Source: Serripes groenlandicus
Lineage: Eukaryota > Mollusca > Bivalvia > Cardiida > Cardiidae
NCBI GenBank assembly: GCA_031761405.1
Contig: JASEVX010000013.1
Span: 41,874,730-41,938,729, forward strand
DNA: 64,000 nt
Direction: 5' to 3'
The translations under genes were made by a program, and so were the position numbers. The notes beneath the pieces were generated by a model that saw only the letters and a program-made list of their open reading frames with translations, was not told where the DNA came from and searched no databases. Shown here piece after piece: positions 11,004 to 22,512 of this stretch (positions within the stretch are counted from its first letter, which is position 1; the number at the start of each line of letters is the position of its first letter).

Positions 11004-11805
11004 CATACAACTTAAAATATATACTTTTACACAGACTTTTCATGTGAACTAAGCCATATCCCTTTACGTGACATTTCGTTTTTAACAGCGCTAGCATTTT
11101 TAACAGTCCCCGGCAGTCCCCAGCAGCGCGAAACACCCGGTCTAGGTACAAGATCTTTCGTATATGTTACGATGCACTAACTTTTCTTTCAATGAGTTTT
11201 AAGCAAAGATAAAAGGTGAAAGATTTCATTAAATCAAGTTTTTTCGAATTCTTGTGCACATTTACCTCTATTTTTTTATCGCTCTCGAAAGCCGAAATCG
11301 CGCGATGTTTCTTGTCTTTGATTGATTGAAAAATGCTTGTCTACAAAATTAAAACACTTTATTTTGCCATTTTCATGGAGCTTAGTGTCATCTTACCATA
11401 CCCCGTAACGGAGCGTTATTTCATGAACGTTTTCTAATCTTTTATAACAGAAATCAAGTTTTACATGTTTTCAAAAAAATGAAAAATGAGAAATTCCTTC
11501 ACAGTAGTTCATTAGAAAAATACGCCTATATAAATGTCGCATACAACTTAAAATATATACTTTTACACAGACTTTTCATGTGAACCAAGCCATATCCCTT
11601 TAGGCGACATTTAGTTTTTAACAGCGCTAGCGTTTTTAACAGTCCCCGGCAGTCCCCAGCAGCGCGAAACACGCTGTGCTTTTTACACCGGTCTAGGTAC
11701 AAGATCTTTCGTATATGTTACGATGCACTAACTTTTCTTTCAATGAGTTTTAAGCAAAGATAAGAGGTGAAAGATTACATTAACTCAAGTTTTTTCGAAT
11801 TCTAA
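11004..11805 (+). repeat. direct duplication in the foldback core
   Basis: Both copies (11004-11250, 11541-11805) start cataacttaaaatatatac-like, include cggcagtccccagcagcgcg, and end in gttttttcgaattct. The right copy carries a small extra segment (gctgtgctttttac). The unique spacer 11251-11540 has no open frame. Confidence 0.8.
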
Positions 11806-12109
11806 AAATCGGCTTGTGCTAAATTTCAAAGCATTCCTACAGGCTTCCCAAGAAGGTACATGAATCAGTTTAGTTTGATTGTAGGATAAAAATTGAATTA
11901 GCATGAAGTGGCCTGCCAGTCAAACCATCGATACTCGACTGACCAATCATCGTCAAGATAAGGCGGGGCTTATCAGTTGCCCGTTGCTTTCCTCCATGAC
12001 CTCCGAAAATCTACAAATAGACATAACGCGGCCTGTCAGTCAAACGAAATGTCGCGTAAAGGGATATGGCTTAGTTCACATGAAAAGTCTGTGTAAAAGT
12101 ATATATTTT

Positions 12110-12999
12110 AAGTTGTATGCTCAGTTCATGCTACCAGGCTGCCACGCTGCTCAGTTCGTGCTGCCAGCCTGCCACGCTGTCAGAATGCTAACTTCACGCT
12201 GCCAGACTGTCGGGCTGCCAGTCTGCCACGCTGTTATGTGCCTCAGTTCATAACGCTGTCAGACTGACATCTTCGCTTTGCCAAGCTGCCACGCTACTCA
12301 GTTCGTGCTGCCACGCTGCTCAGTTCGTGCAGCCAGGCTGCCACGCTGATCAGTTCGTGCTGCCAGGCTGCCACGCTGCTCAGTTCATGATGCCAGGCTG
12401 CCACGCTGATCAGTTCATTCTGCCAGGCTTCCACGCTGCTCAAATCGTGATTCCAGGCTGCCACGCTTATCAGTTCGTGCTGCCAGGCTGTCACGCTCCT
12501 CAGTTCGTGCTGCCAGACTGCCACGCTGTCAGAATGCTAACTTCACGCTGCCAGACTGCCACGCTGCCAGGCTGCTAACTTCACGCTGTCAAGCTGCACA
12601 ACTGCCAGACTGCTAACTTCACGCTGCCAGGCTGCCAGACTGCCAGACTGCTAACTTCACGCTGCCAGGCTGCCAGACTGCCAGACTGTTAACTTCACGC
12701 TGCCAGGCTGCCAGACTGCCAGACTGCTAACTTCACGCTGCCAGGCTGCCAGACTGCCAGACTGCTAACTTCACGCTGCCAGGCTGCCAGACTGCCAGAC
12801 TGCTAACTTCACGCTGCCAGGCTGCCAGACTGCCAGACTGCTAACTTCACGCTGCCAGGCTGCCAGACTGCCAGACTGCTAACTTCATGCTGCCAGGCTG
12901 CCAGACTGCCAGACTGCTAACTTCACGCTGCCAGGCTGCCAGACTGCCAGACTGCTAACTTCACGCTGCCAGGCTGCCAGACTGCCAACTTCACGGACA
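12110..12999 (-). repeat. right minisatellite arm of the foldback element
   Basis: It has about eight 30-bp units (12280-12520) and about ten 38-bp units (12560-12990), the reverse complement of the left arm but with more 38-bp units. This indicates unequal expansion after insertion. Confidence 0.85.
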
Positions 13000-13332
13000 T
13001 CCGCCTCGAGACCGGACCACCAGTGTTTTAATTCATCATAGGATAATACCATAGACTTTAAACATGGAGGAAGTGGCTCCATCTTCCGCTGCGTTCATGG
13101 TTGCGGTGTAGGCATTACGACTGATCCGCTGGTGTCCGCGAAAGTCCACAATGAAAGTAAGCAAACGTTTGTACATTCTCATGACTTTCAATTGACAGTT
13201 TTTCAAAATTTATCGCCAAAATAGTTCGAACTACTTGTTACTTACTTTGTTTTCACTATAAGCAATATTTGCAGAAGTTTCAACATTTAAAGATATTTTT
13301 CTCCATCTGGAGTTGAGTATGCTACGGAAATA

Positions 13333-13490
13333 CAGTCAAACCTGTGCTAAAGACCACCTTTGGTTAGCAATTCCCTGTCTATAGCTACCGTACTTTTAGT
13401 TTTCCAAAATACTCATTTTCTATAAAAATCACCCTGTAATTAAAGACCATCTTTCAAAGAGACCAGATTGTTCACATCCCATTGGTGTTT
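13333..13490 (-). repeat. dispersed repeat F (tacagtcaaacctg) copy
   Basis: tacagtcaaacctgtgctaa and gaccacctttggttagcaat; reading from here, the other copies are at 49705-49885 and 56660-56845. Confidence 0.7.
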
Positions 13491-13665
13491 TTTATACACA
13501 GGTTGGACTTGATATATTTGACAACATATCAATTTGTTCTTCATTTTGGTTGTTTGAGAACAGCGGGTAGGGTGGCTTGGTGCACCCAAAATATTGCTAT
13601 ATACACTCGAGTATCGATAGCTCAGTCCATAACGGTATAGCGTCATTCGTCTTGGAACGGATCGC

Positions 13666-13855
13666 CTCGGTGGTGTAATGGTAGAGCGTCCGCTGCAATT
13701 GTGAGAGGTCGCGGATTCGATGCCCTGTCGAGTCATACCCAATACTTTAATAGTGGAAGTAATGGTTGCCCTCCTGTGCGCTCAGAGTTGCGGGGTTAGC
13801 GTGACGACTGACTGGCTGGTGTAAACGGACTTATCCAGAAAACGCCGCAACAGAC
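13666..13855 (+). mobile_element. SINE family A
   Basis: Head cctcggtggtgtaatggtag, B box variant ggattcgatgccctgtcgag, body gtgacgactgactggctggt, then a short tail (aaaacgccgc). Confidence 0.8.
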
Positions 13856-14029
13856 ACAATTAGTAAACATTGAGGCAAAAGAAATGTCTCCTTTTGAAAC
13901 AATATTTTCAAATATATTCAAAAACTTTACTCTTGTATTAAGAGAATTTCCATTGTTTTCTCAAAATGCGGCAGATTTGTTGTATGTGGGAAAGGGATGA
14001 CGCTAGATGTGGCTCAGTTGTATCGTTAA

Positions 14030-14155
14030 TTTTACAGTATCACGCGGCAATTTTACAGTATCACGCGGCAATTTTACAGTATCACGCGGCAATTTTACAG
14101 TATCACGCGGCAATTTTACAGTATCACGCGGCAATTTTACAGTATCACGATACCA
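14030..14155. repeat. 21-bp minisatellite, six units
   Basis: The unit is ttttacagtatcacgcggca plus a. Exact copies, so recent. Confidence 0.92.
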
Positions 14156-14159
14156 CTTG

Positions 14160-15005
14160 TAGGAATTTAGCAGAACAACTGTTAATTTCAACCGCAGTGA
14201 TCTCCCTTTTTCCTATTTTGTTCAATTGCAAGGGAAACAAATCGTGTTTCATAAAGTTATCCCATTTCCGCGGATTACCGTTCTTTGTCAAAGTTGAGGT
14301 GGCATAACACAGTTGAAAGCTGATTTTCTGTTTCCTCGGAAACCCCAACTTTTATTCTCTCAATATTTCTCATAATTTCCATACTGGTTCGATAAAAAGG
14401 GTTTGCCTGTATCAAGGAGTGCCAGAATTATAAGAAACTGACTGGAAGTCACACTCTCAGTCCATATTATGGAAAGAAGTGGCCACAAAAGTGGTCTGAA
14501 ACAGGGTGAAAAAAGTAGGACAGAAATATCAATTTGACCCTTTATTCCAAAAATCACCCAACAAAAACGCAGGGGATAAGGGTAAAATTGAAAGGCTGAT
14601 TAGACTCTCAAAACGATAGGCAATCTGTGGATGCAGTCAGAAATACCGTTTCCAGCTCCTTTTCAAGCAATTTTGAATGCGAAAGCTGGTATTCATATTT
14701 ACCTCTAAATTCACGCCTAGCTCTGCAACCAGTGTTGTCAAACCGGAAGGAGAAGTGGGTTCAACTGAAAAATTCAATCCCATGCTTAGAGCTCAATTTT
14801 CACATTTATAAACATCAAAATCAACCATTTACCCAAAAATGTACCCAAAACTTACTATTTGTTATAATTTCTATTTTTGACCCTGGCCAAAATCCGAATA
14901 TCCCGAAAGCAAGTGTTATGTGTCACCTGAATATTTCTATTTCATTCCTGTTGATTAAGAATTGATTCCGTTTGACGCAGTTTTCAATGAGATTTGAGTA
15001 TATGC
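14160..15005. other. no gene or known repeat recognised
   Basis: A 112-codon plus frame at 14627 has an unremarkable composition and no motif. Nothing else is visible. Confidence 0.4.
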
Positions 15006-15007
15006 CA

Positions 15008-15215
15008 CGATAGCAAGGTATGATCCCCGGCCGGGTCATGCCAAATACTTTACTAATTATATCGATGGCTTTCCCTCATAGGCGCTCAGGATTGTGGGGT
15101 AAGCATTACGACTGACTCGCTGGTGTAAGGATAGATAAACAAGAACCACTGGTAACATACCCAGTAAACGCCGTGATGTAACTTGATTTCTTTTGAATGC
15201 GGCGTAAAAGGGTCG
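15008..15215 (+). mobile_element. SINE family A, 5' truncated
   Basis: It begins at the B box (ggtatgatccccggccgggt) and keeps the body and tail cccagtaaacgccgtgatgt. Confidence 0.75.
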
Positions 15216-15474
15216 TTAGTTCGATTCCCGTCTCGGCCATTCATTCTTTCTGGTGATCGATAAAAGTCATTGCGACTAGCTTGATTCGTCCTCCCCCAAA
15301 TGGCTCAATTTCCTATCTAGTTAAGGTACCAAGTTGCCTAGGAATGATGTTGTGTGGAGTACTAGTTCGAGTTAGTTATGAAACACGTGGATATATGAAC
15401 AGACAGCCGCGAGATTACTGAAATAGTGTTGTAAACGGTGTTAAACCTATATCTATTAATAAATGCCACACGAC

Positions 15475-15745
15475 CGCCTCGGTGGTGTAGTGTTAGAGCG
15501 TCCGCCTCGGGTGCGGGAGGTCGCAGGCTCGATTCCCGACCGGGTCATACCGACGACTTTCAAAATTGTAGTAATGGCTGCCCTCCTTGGCAATACTGAA
15601 GGGTTGTGGGGTTAGTAGCAATACGACTGAATGACTTGCTTCAGGATAGATGGACCAGTAGTACTGGTAACATACCCAGAAAACGCCGTGATATAAATGA
15701 AAAAAAAATGTTGAAAACGGCGTAATTAAAACACCAAACAATCAA
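15475..15745 (+). mobile_element. SINE family A, full length
   Basis: The best-preserved copy: cctcggtggtgtagtgttag, ggctcgattcccgaccgggt, tail aacgccgtgatataaatgaa and ttgaaaacggcgtaattaaa, then (caatcaatcgat). Confidence 0.85.
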
Positions 15746-15933
15746 TCGATCAATTTATGCCACTCGAGAATATGAATGTAACGTGATAGTCGTCACAAGC
15801 AATGGGGACAGTCCTGTATTTATAGAAGTCGTCACCCGAATCGCCCAAAACGGTTTATTTGATATAAACCCATTTAAAATAGATCTTCATACATTGCATA
15901 TTCAAACTATGAAATTGAATATCTCCTGAGGTA

Positions 15934-16561
15934 TAACCCTTTCCCTCTGGCAGACGTATTTTGACGCATCTGCAGCAGACGCCTTTCGACAACAGAGTGG
16001 CAAAAGGAGAAAGTGTTCATTATGTACGATTTCCTTTTTTTGCCACACTATTTTCAACACCTTTAATTTTGCTTTTGATACTAGAGATTGTTCACATTTT
16101 TGCCTTGATGTCGATGTCGTAAAATGTCGTAAAATTGTTATAATCAACTTCTACTTTTGCCAAAGGACATTTCAAAATTCAAAATGCATGAGTTTCTAAG
16201 CGTTTAAGAGTTAACCCTTTGCAGACGCCGTTTGACGCATCTACAGCAGACGAATTTTGAATAAATTAAAAAAAAAACAATGTCTCATCAAACGGAGAAT
16301 GTTTTCATATTATCACAATGTTTTCAACAACTGTTCAATAATTAAATTTTCACTAACAGATATTTACCATTTTGTTCGGATGCTTTCATAGTAGGTCTTG
16401 TGTATATATGCTATATGTGGTATCCTATAAATTCCAAATAAATCGTGTTTGTTTGTATTTTCCGGTCATGTATATTGTATGTATATGTATGTTTTTTAGA
16501 CAATGTACTTTGTAAACGTCAACAATAAAATGTTCTGTCTGTCTGTCTGGTAAAGGGTTAA
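15934..16561. mobile_element. two adjacent MITE-2 copies
   Basis: The first has taaccctttccctctggcag on the left and gagttaa on the right at 16214. The second runs ttaaccctttgcagacgccg to ggtaaagggttaa and has a (gtct)n insertion before its right end. Confidence 0.68.
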
Positions 16562-16633
16562 GCGATATTCTAAAAAGGCGTGACTAAAACAATCGAACGC
16601 CTTTTGTTCTATTGAATCCACCTCTATACCATA

Positions 16634-16888
16634 CCGAGGGCTTGGTGTGAAACATTTGTAACTAAAAACCTATTTTGAAAATCCTGGTTTAGGGGCAATT
16701 TTGACCCTTTTGTAAACAATGGAAATTTAGGTGCCATTGCTCAGAATGAGCAATGGCACCTAAATTTCCATTGTTTACCAAGAAAAATTATTTAACGCTT
16801 ATAAAGACTTTGTGGCGAAGTGATTAACCTTGGTAAAAAATACCAATTTTAGTTACAACCGTTTCACACCAAGCCCTCGATACACTTA
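16634..16888. mobile_element. MITE-3 copy
   Basis: gagggcttggtgtgaaacat and accgtttcacaccaagccct are inverted ends. The centre taggtgccattgctcagaat / gagcaatggcaccta is a hairpin. Confidence 0.8.
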
Positions 16889-17089
16889 TAAAAGAGTGTA
16901 CTAACTGGAATGAGAGTCATTTTTCGTCAAGGAATATTTATCTGTCTAGAAAGTCAGTTATTGTAGGAATAATTCCGTTTTAGCTTATGTAAATATGTTT
17001 TTTTCGTCAGGGAATATTGATCTGCGTAGAAAGTCAGTTATTGTAGGAATAACTTCGTTATAGTTTATGTAAATATGTTTGTCTTTATC

Positions 17090-17297
17090 GTTTCCCGCAT
17101 ACAGCAAATCTTCATAAGACGACTTTTAAAAAAATCTAAACAATACAGAAACTCTATAAATTAAAGAAAAGTTATTGAATCTATTTTGGCAAATGAGAAA
17201 TTTCTAATGAATAGCAATTTCTCTTTTTGAGAAACTGTTTTCCAATACTGTCTGCTATATAGGCGTAAGAAAGCTTTTGTATGTGAGAAATGGTTAA
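17090..17297. mobile_element. MITE-2, degenerate copy upstream of the B-box gene
   Basis: cgtttcccgcatacagcaaa, central gagaaatttctaatgaatag, and right side tgtgagaaatggttaa. It ends about 100 bp before the start codon. Confidence 0.55.
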
Positions 17298-17398
17298 TTA
17301 TCATTTCCATTTCTGTTTTACTCCATTTCGTTAATAGTCACAATCTACCGTTTCAAAATTAACTAATGACGCATTAAACTATCATTCAGAAATTAAAG

Positions 17399-17565
17399 AT
17401 GGCGGAGACAAAGTGCAAAACAGAGGAGCAGGGACCCGGATTTGATGTTGCTGAGTTTGGAAATGACATCAACGTATGTTCCCTTCATACCGGAAATGAC
17501 GTCACACGCTTCTGTGACAAACATGACGCAGTGTGTTGTCAAGTTTGTATCGCCATGTTTCACAA
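17399..17565 (+). CDS. B-box gene exon 1
   Basis: It starts at ATG 17399 (MAETKCKTEEQ) and ends ...MFHK with codon AA|A split at the GTGAGT donor (17566). It encodes the first zinc ligands of the B-box, and the following B-box histidine is supplied by exon 2. Confidence 0.85.
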
Positions 17566-20500
17566 GTGAGTACTTGCTTGTTCTTTGTTATCTATCTCTC
17601 TATATACTAACTATGCCATTGGTAACATTCAACACATTCTCTTAGTGGTATTCTCCAAGCACATTGACATCAGACCAACATGAATATTCAAAAGTATACG
17701 GTCAATTCGACTCTACCCATTGTGCGGTTTAGTCAGATCAAATATGCGTACAACGAAGTATTTTGGTCTGATTTTAAAGGTGCTGAGCTCTAGATCCAGA
17801 TCAAAATTTTGAACTTTTAAAAGTTCGGCAAATTTTGCTTATAGTGACAACAATGTAAGTAATAAGTAGTATAACTATTTTGTCAGTAAATGTTGAAACA
17901 CTGTTAATTGAAAGTAATGAAAATGTTATTTGTTTGGCTTACTTGGTATGTCTACCAAGTAAATAATGAAGCATTAACTATCAATATTCAGAGGTTTGTT
18001 GTACTGGAAAGTGGAATTATTACTCTTATTTTTATTTTATCCCATAATTATGATTCTAATACTTCAAGACAACATTTGAACGGTTTAAAAAGTTCGACTG
18101 TACTGTCTTTAATATGGAGTTCAGCACATTTAATGATAATGCGTTTTGGTTTTATTGACTGTAACGTTTGTTTGTTTGTTTGAATTGGGTTTTACACCCT
18201 TTTCTCAATAGTTCAGGGTTTCCTGAATAATTTACCCGTTCTTATATATGAGCCGTTCCACGAGAAAACCAACATTATTGACTCTGCGTAATGTATCGAG
18301 AAAGAATAGCCTTCACAGTCCGTGCAATTTAATCTGGGCCGACACATTCCGTCTTAGGGGGATAGAGGTATGGAGTAATGATTCCTGAAACAGAAAATCC
18401 ACAGGAGTTGAAAAGTGTTCATCAGGATTAGCCTGAGCGCCATGCTTTGGCTGATCCGGGTCGATACTTTACGCAGAGTCCACAATGTTGGTTTTCTCCC
18501 GGAACGGCTCATATCAATATATCTGCGTAATGTATCGACCAGATCAGCCTGCGCTGTCCGCGCAGACTGATCCGGCCGACACATTCCGTCTAAGGGGGGA
18601 TAGATAGAGTAGTGATTCCTGAAACAGAAAATCCACAGGAGGCGAAAAGTGTCTATCCGGGCACGCCTGTGTGGCATGCTTAGGCTGATCCGGGTCGATA
18701 CTTTACGCAGAGTCCACAATGTTGGTTTTCTCGTGGAACGGCTCATATTATATTACATTATATTATATATCCTGACATCGATGTATAAACAGTATAATTA
18801 ACTTAATTTAAATGCCTTAGACAATTTTCATTTGAATTTATTTAAAAAAAGAAAAGAAGATACCTTTTAAAATTAAAAACAATGTTTAAAGTATTTCCTT
18901 CAATACTTCTCGTACTTGCTATAATGTTATGAGTCCTGGAACCTAATTCTTGCCTATCCGATTCGGAATAGTTTGGAACAAGGGAATCGTGTAGATTTCG
19001 TTCCAAAACGCTTTCGATCCTTTTTAATGCATTCTGTAGCAATATGTGTACTTCTTGTTTCATAAAATCTTTCAACTGACGGCTGGTGTCAGGATATTTA
19101 GACCAGTAGAACTGGTAACAAACCCATGCAACGTTGTGATATGATTGCAAAAGTGTTGTAAACATACTGATATGTATTGTAACTTGGGCTTACTTATAAT
19201 ATAATTCTTTTCAGAACATGTCATCTATCAAATCTAAAGCAAGCCGCTATTGGTGTGAGACAAAGTGCCAGTCTTAAACGTGCTTCGTTCTCGCTAAAGG
19301 TTTTATCCAAAAATCTTGCTGATGTTAAACAGCACGATGGAGAAAAACTCATAAAGCTCGAACAGGATCGCCAAAACGCTCTCATTCATATCAATCATGT
19401 TCAGAAGAATATAATAAAGCGTCTGGACGAACTAAAAGAGTCGACATGTGTGGAACTAGATTCAAAATGTAGTTCTTTAAGACAGGCTATACATAGCCGA
19501 CTGAAAGATGTCTCTGACGTCATTAATGACGTCCAAAAATTGGTTCTTCAATTTGAAAGCGAAAACAGTTCAGCAACTGAAGAAAACATTTTCCACTCAT
19601 TAAAACAGAGCAAATATGTACAAGAAGAAGCCGACCGTTTCTGCAAACAAAAGGAGTCACGTGACTCTGTGTGTACGATCCAGTTTCAGCCGAATGATGA
19701 AATCGAACAATTCATCGCGGGATTGACGTCACTCGGGGATTTCGAGAAAGATGTTAATGTAAGCACCAGGCTTGGTTCTAAGCTCAACGCATCGCTTCAG
19801 GGGCTGTACATGGTCAAAGGTAAGCAAGATAGTAAACAATACGGATCGTTTTCTTCCTGTTTATTGGACGATGGAACTGTGGTAATTGCGGACCAATCAA
19901 ACGCGATGTTGAAACGTTTTAATACGTCGTACAAATTAACAGAGACGTGCCCTGTTCCAGAATCACCCAGATGTTTATGTAGAATTTCCGACAATGAGGT
20001 GATAGTTGCATCAACGATGAATATTTACAGTGTTTCCGTCAGAGACCAATTGGTGTTAGAAAAGAAGGTCGCAAAATTAGAATCAATTTGCAACTCCATG
20101 ACGTTTGACCAGGGACTATTTTACGTCGCGCACGGAGGAGGTGATTATCCGCGCTATTTGGGATTGTACGACTTACACTGGAAGATTCAAAGGAAAATGT
20201 GCCGTGATTGTTTGGAATATCCGGTCAGTGTGATCGTCAACAGATCACATGACAGTATTTACGTCGCGGATTTGTACAAAGGTCTACTTACATTCAACAA
20301 AAATGGGGACTGTTTGGACATCTATAAAGATAGATGTGTGACCAATCCAACTGCGATTTGTGAAGTGGCAAGTAATGTTTTACTATTGACAGGCGAAGGT
20401 TCAAACAACGTTCTCGTTATAAAAGAGGGTAAGAAGAAAGTGACCGAATTACTCAAACCAGAGGATGGGATCCAACAACCGTCATGTTTGCTGTTTGACG

Positions 20501-20568
20501 AGAAGAGATCTCGGATGATTGTGTTAATGACAAAAGCCGATCACTTTAGGGTTTACGATCTAAGGTGA
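17399..20568 (+). CDS. B-box/coiled-coil/propeller protein (TRIM-like, no RING), two exons
   Basis: Exons 17399-17565 and 19215-20568 join AA|A (phase 2, GTGAGT donor, TTTTCAG acceptor) to give 506 aa ending at TGA 20566-20568. Residues about 27-60 carry a B-box 2 zinc pattern: CSLH, then CDKH, CCQVC, and FHKTCH across the splice. Residues about 75-200 are charged and heptad-like, consistent with a coiled coil. Residues about 265-506 contain repeated blade-like strands (for example LLDDGTVVIADQSNAMLKRF and IVNRSHDSIYVADLYKGLLT), as in the NHL-like propellers of molluscan TRIM56/TRIM71-type proteins. There is no N-terminal RING, so ubiquitin-ligase activity should not be assumed; a scaffold or adaptor role is inferred. 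The ATG at 17399 is chosen because it opens the frame just before the B-box. An upstream RING exon cannot be excluded. Confidence 0.85.
17779..18133. mobile_element. MITE-5 in the B-box gene intron
   Basis: aggtgctgagctctag and ggagttcagcacatt are inverted ends; internal ttggcttacttggtatgtct and ttgtactggaaagtggaatt. Confidence 0.75.
18249..18748 (+). mobile_element. two MITE-1 copies back to back
   Basis: Copy one is 18249-18512 (gagccgttccacgagaaaac to ttctcccggaacggctcata). Copy two, 18513-18748, lacks its outer terminus but ends ttctcgtggaacggctcata. Lies in the intron of the B-box gene. Confidence 0.85.
18870..19077 (-). other. unidentified coding-like ORF in the B-box gene intron (antisense)
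   Basis: The minus frame reads QLKDFMKQEVHILLQNALKR, IESVLERNLHDSLVPNYSES and DRQELGSRTHNIIA. It is truncated at a SINE fragment (19078). The amphipathic composition looks protein-like but no family was recognised. It may be a pseudogene remnant. Confidence 0.2.
19078..19170 (+). mobile_element. SINE family A 3' fragment in the B-box gene intron
   Basis: ggctggtgtcaggatattta to gttgtgatatgattgcaaaa; tail only, about 45 bp upstream of the exon 2 acceptor. Confidence 0.65.
19215..20568 (+). CDS. B-box gene exon 2 (terminal coding exon)
   Basis: It follows the acceptor TTTTCAG at 19208-19214. It is an uninterrupted frame of 1354 nt (TCHLSNLKQAAIGVRQSASL...) through the coiled coil and propeller to TGA. 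The 1.65-kb intron before it holds a MITE (17779-18133), two MITE-1 copies and a SINE fragment. Confidence 0.88.
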
Positions 20569-21175
20569 AGTAACTTGTACACTGCTTGAGCCCTTACGCT
20601 GGTACCTTTACCAATGACTTATGGTCTTCATTTGTCGTAAAATTTATTCCGGTCGAAAATGGAGGATACGCCTTGGTAGATGAACATGCTATACCGTGAA
20701 ATCCTGTTTAGCACTGCGTTAACTTCCATTCCAAAACAATAACTTTTTATAACCGTGTTTCAATCTGAGAAATTGAGGATATTTCATGAGTGTTTATTTA
20801 TTATCACGTTTAATAAACGCGGTTTCTAAGATGATATGCCGCGATTCTTCAGGATATAATTTTAATAATTAAAAGCAAATTTCACTATTTTTTGTTTCCC
20901 TAATTAAAATGCCAAACTATTTCGTTTCTTATCAAGTATTGTTAGTCGGCAAGGTAACTATTTATGTCAACTTATTCAATCACTTAAAAACGATCCACCA
21001 TTCATGGTTTACAAACTATTGGGTTAACAAAAATGGTGAAATATGCATTAAGTATTTAAGTATTACTTAGCGCTGAAAAAGGTTGGTAGAATTGTACCCA
21101 GTTATTTATTTATGTGTTTTGTTAGTCAATTTCGTCTATTAATAAAGTTATCAAAAGCATTGGCGTTCTGAGTTG
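20569..21175 (+). terminator. 3' UTR and polyadenylation signals of the B-box gene
   Basis: AATAAA occurs at 20812-20817 and again at 21141-21146. The second is followed within 40 nt by a G/T-rich stretch, as expected at a cleavage site, so a 3' UTR of about 0.6 kb is likely. There is no repeat family in this stretch, unlike its surroundings. Confidence 0.5.
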
Positions 21176-21574
21176 AGTTTTATCAGGATCTCACTCACAC
21201 TCCATCTTGTCACGGGAACATCAAATGAAAGTATCCACCGAGTAACTGGCCGAGTGTTTAGCGTCGTGGCTTTGAGATCGACCCTTGCTCGTAGCGGTCA
21301 TAGCGCTACAATTCAACAAATAGGAGTATGATAAGGATCTTGCCTGTTTTCGATCTTATAGTAGATTTATTTAAAAAAAAAACCTAGATAATGGTTATAG
21401 CCGAGTGTATAAGCAACTTGACCGTACTTAGAATTTGAGCTCCGTCAGGCGATTTGATGTCTACATATAGTGAAATCTCGGATGAAGGCTTACCATATGC
21501 CGTCGCTGTCCGCACATATCTCGTATATACCTAGTTGTTTCATCTGACAGACACAATCACTAGAATTGAAACCC

Positions 21575-21895
21575 AATACATAGTTCCAGAACTACAATCA
21601 TTATCTCCCGTGTCGGCCATTTTGACAGGAAAATATGATGAGCATTAATAGAGTATAATTTAAAAGAAATGTGATAAATAGGAAAATACCAAGGAATTTG
21701 AGTTTGAAAACCATATTTCGTTGATGCATGTGTATGATCTGATTATATCAACTTTCTAATTTGATTATTTTTGCACATGCAATTGTTTAATTTAATTATA
21801 TTTGTTATTTCTCCATACAACATATGGTAAATTTGCCTATCAAAATGGCTGCCAGGGGAGGTAAATATTGTAGTTCTGGGAACTATGTATTAATT
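21575..21895. mobile_element. MITE-9
   Basis: acatagttccagaactacaa and ttgtagttctgggaactatg are inverted ends; subterminal gccattttgacag / caaaatggctgcc also pair. Confidence 0.72.
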
Positions 21896-21944
21896 GAACG
21901 TCAATTAATCCTTTAAAGGTTGGAAAAAGTATGGTGATTTAAAC

Positions 21945-22345
21945 GTCAAAATGGTGGTGTATTGGTAGAGCGTCCGCCTCGGAAGCGGGAGACCAGTGTT
22001 CGAAACCCGGCCGGGCCAAACAAAAGACTATTAAAATGGTAGTAATGGTTTCCTTTCTTGGCGCTCATGGTTGTGTGGATATTATTATGAATGATCCATT
22101 CATCGCTGTCATTGTTCAAAAGTTGCGTAAAACATCATGCAAATAAACATACTCTCTGATACCAGTGTTCGATCCCCGGTTGGGTCGTACACAAGATTTT
22201 TAAAATTGGTAGTAATGGCTTCCTTCCATGGCGCTCAGGGTTATGGCGATATTATTATGACTGATCAATTCATCGGTATGAGGTTTTACTGGTAATTTAC
22301 ACAGGAAACACCGTGATATAACTCAAATACTGTTGAAATGAAAGC
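21945..22345 (+). mobile_element. two SINE family A copies in tandem
   Basis: The first starts aatggtggtgtattggtaga (21949). The second begins near its B box at about 22160 (gtgttcgatccccggttggg) and ends cgtgatataactcaaata. Both share the variant cgatattattatgactgatc, so the pair probably arose by duplication. Confidence 0.75.
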
Positions 22346-22364
22346 TGGGCTGTCAGACGACTTT

Positions 22365-22512
22365 CGAAAACATCGTGACAAAAGGAGAAATTCAAAAAAA
22401 AATTCAACTCTTTTCAGTAATTATACCTTTATTTTCAGAGATTTGCCAAAATTATTCTAGATGTTTTCAAAGTCATCTGCTGCAGATATGTCGTATGTGG
22501 GACAGTGTTAAA
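22365..22512. mobile_element. MITE-2, right two thirds
   Basis: gacgactttcgaaaacatcg to gtcgtatgtgggacagtgtt. Confidence 0.6.

Larger units (their letters stand above)
10421..12999. mobile_element. foldback-like element, 2579 bp, with minisatellite inverted arms
   Basis: The ends are exact inverted repeats starting TGTCCGTGAAGTTGGCA and are flanked by the 10-bp direct repeat tccgcctcga (10411-10420 and 13000-13009). The two halves of an interrupted SINE lie outside. The arms consist of 38-bp (tggcagcctggcagcgtgaa-type) and 30-bp (cagcacgaactgagcagcgt-type) tandem units. The middle contains a 250-bp direct duplication (11004-11250 and 11541-11805) whose first part also appears inverted near 12045-12120. 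No transposase frame is present, so it is non-autonomous. Drosophila FB elements share this architecture; kinship is inferred, not shown. Confidence 0.8.
10388..13150 (+). mobile_element. SINE family A copy split by the foldback element
   Basis: The head is gtgtagtggttagagcgtcc up to 10420. The body resumes at 13000 with tccgcctcgagaccgg and continues to gtaggcattacgactgatcc near 13120. Removing the insert and one 10-bp duplicate restores a normal family A sequence. Confidence 0.8.

Noticed and set aside
10546..12578. Repeated frames with HAAQFVLPGC-type motifs
   Set aside because: They are translations of the 30-bp units in the foldback arms; they occur as mirror copies on opposite strands.
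18354..18746. A 130-aa minus frame with repeated KPTLWTLRKVSTRIS
   Set aside because: It is the translation of MITE-1 termini; the same peptide appears at every MITE-1 copy (22884, 31389, 41079).
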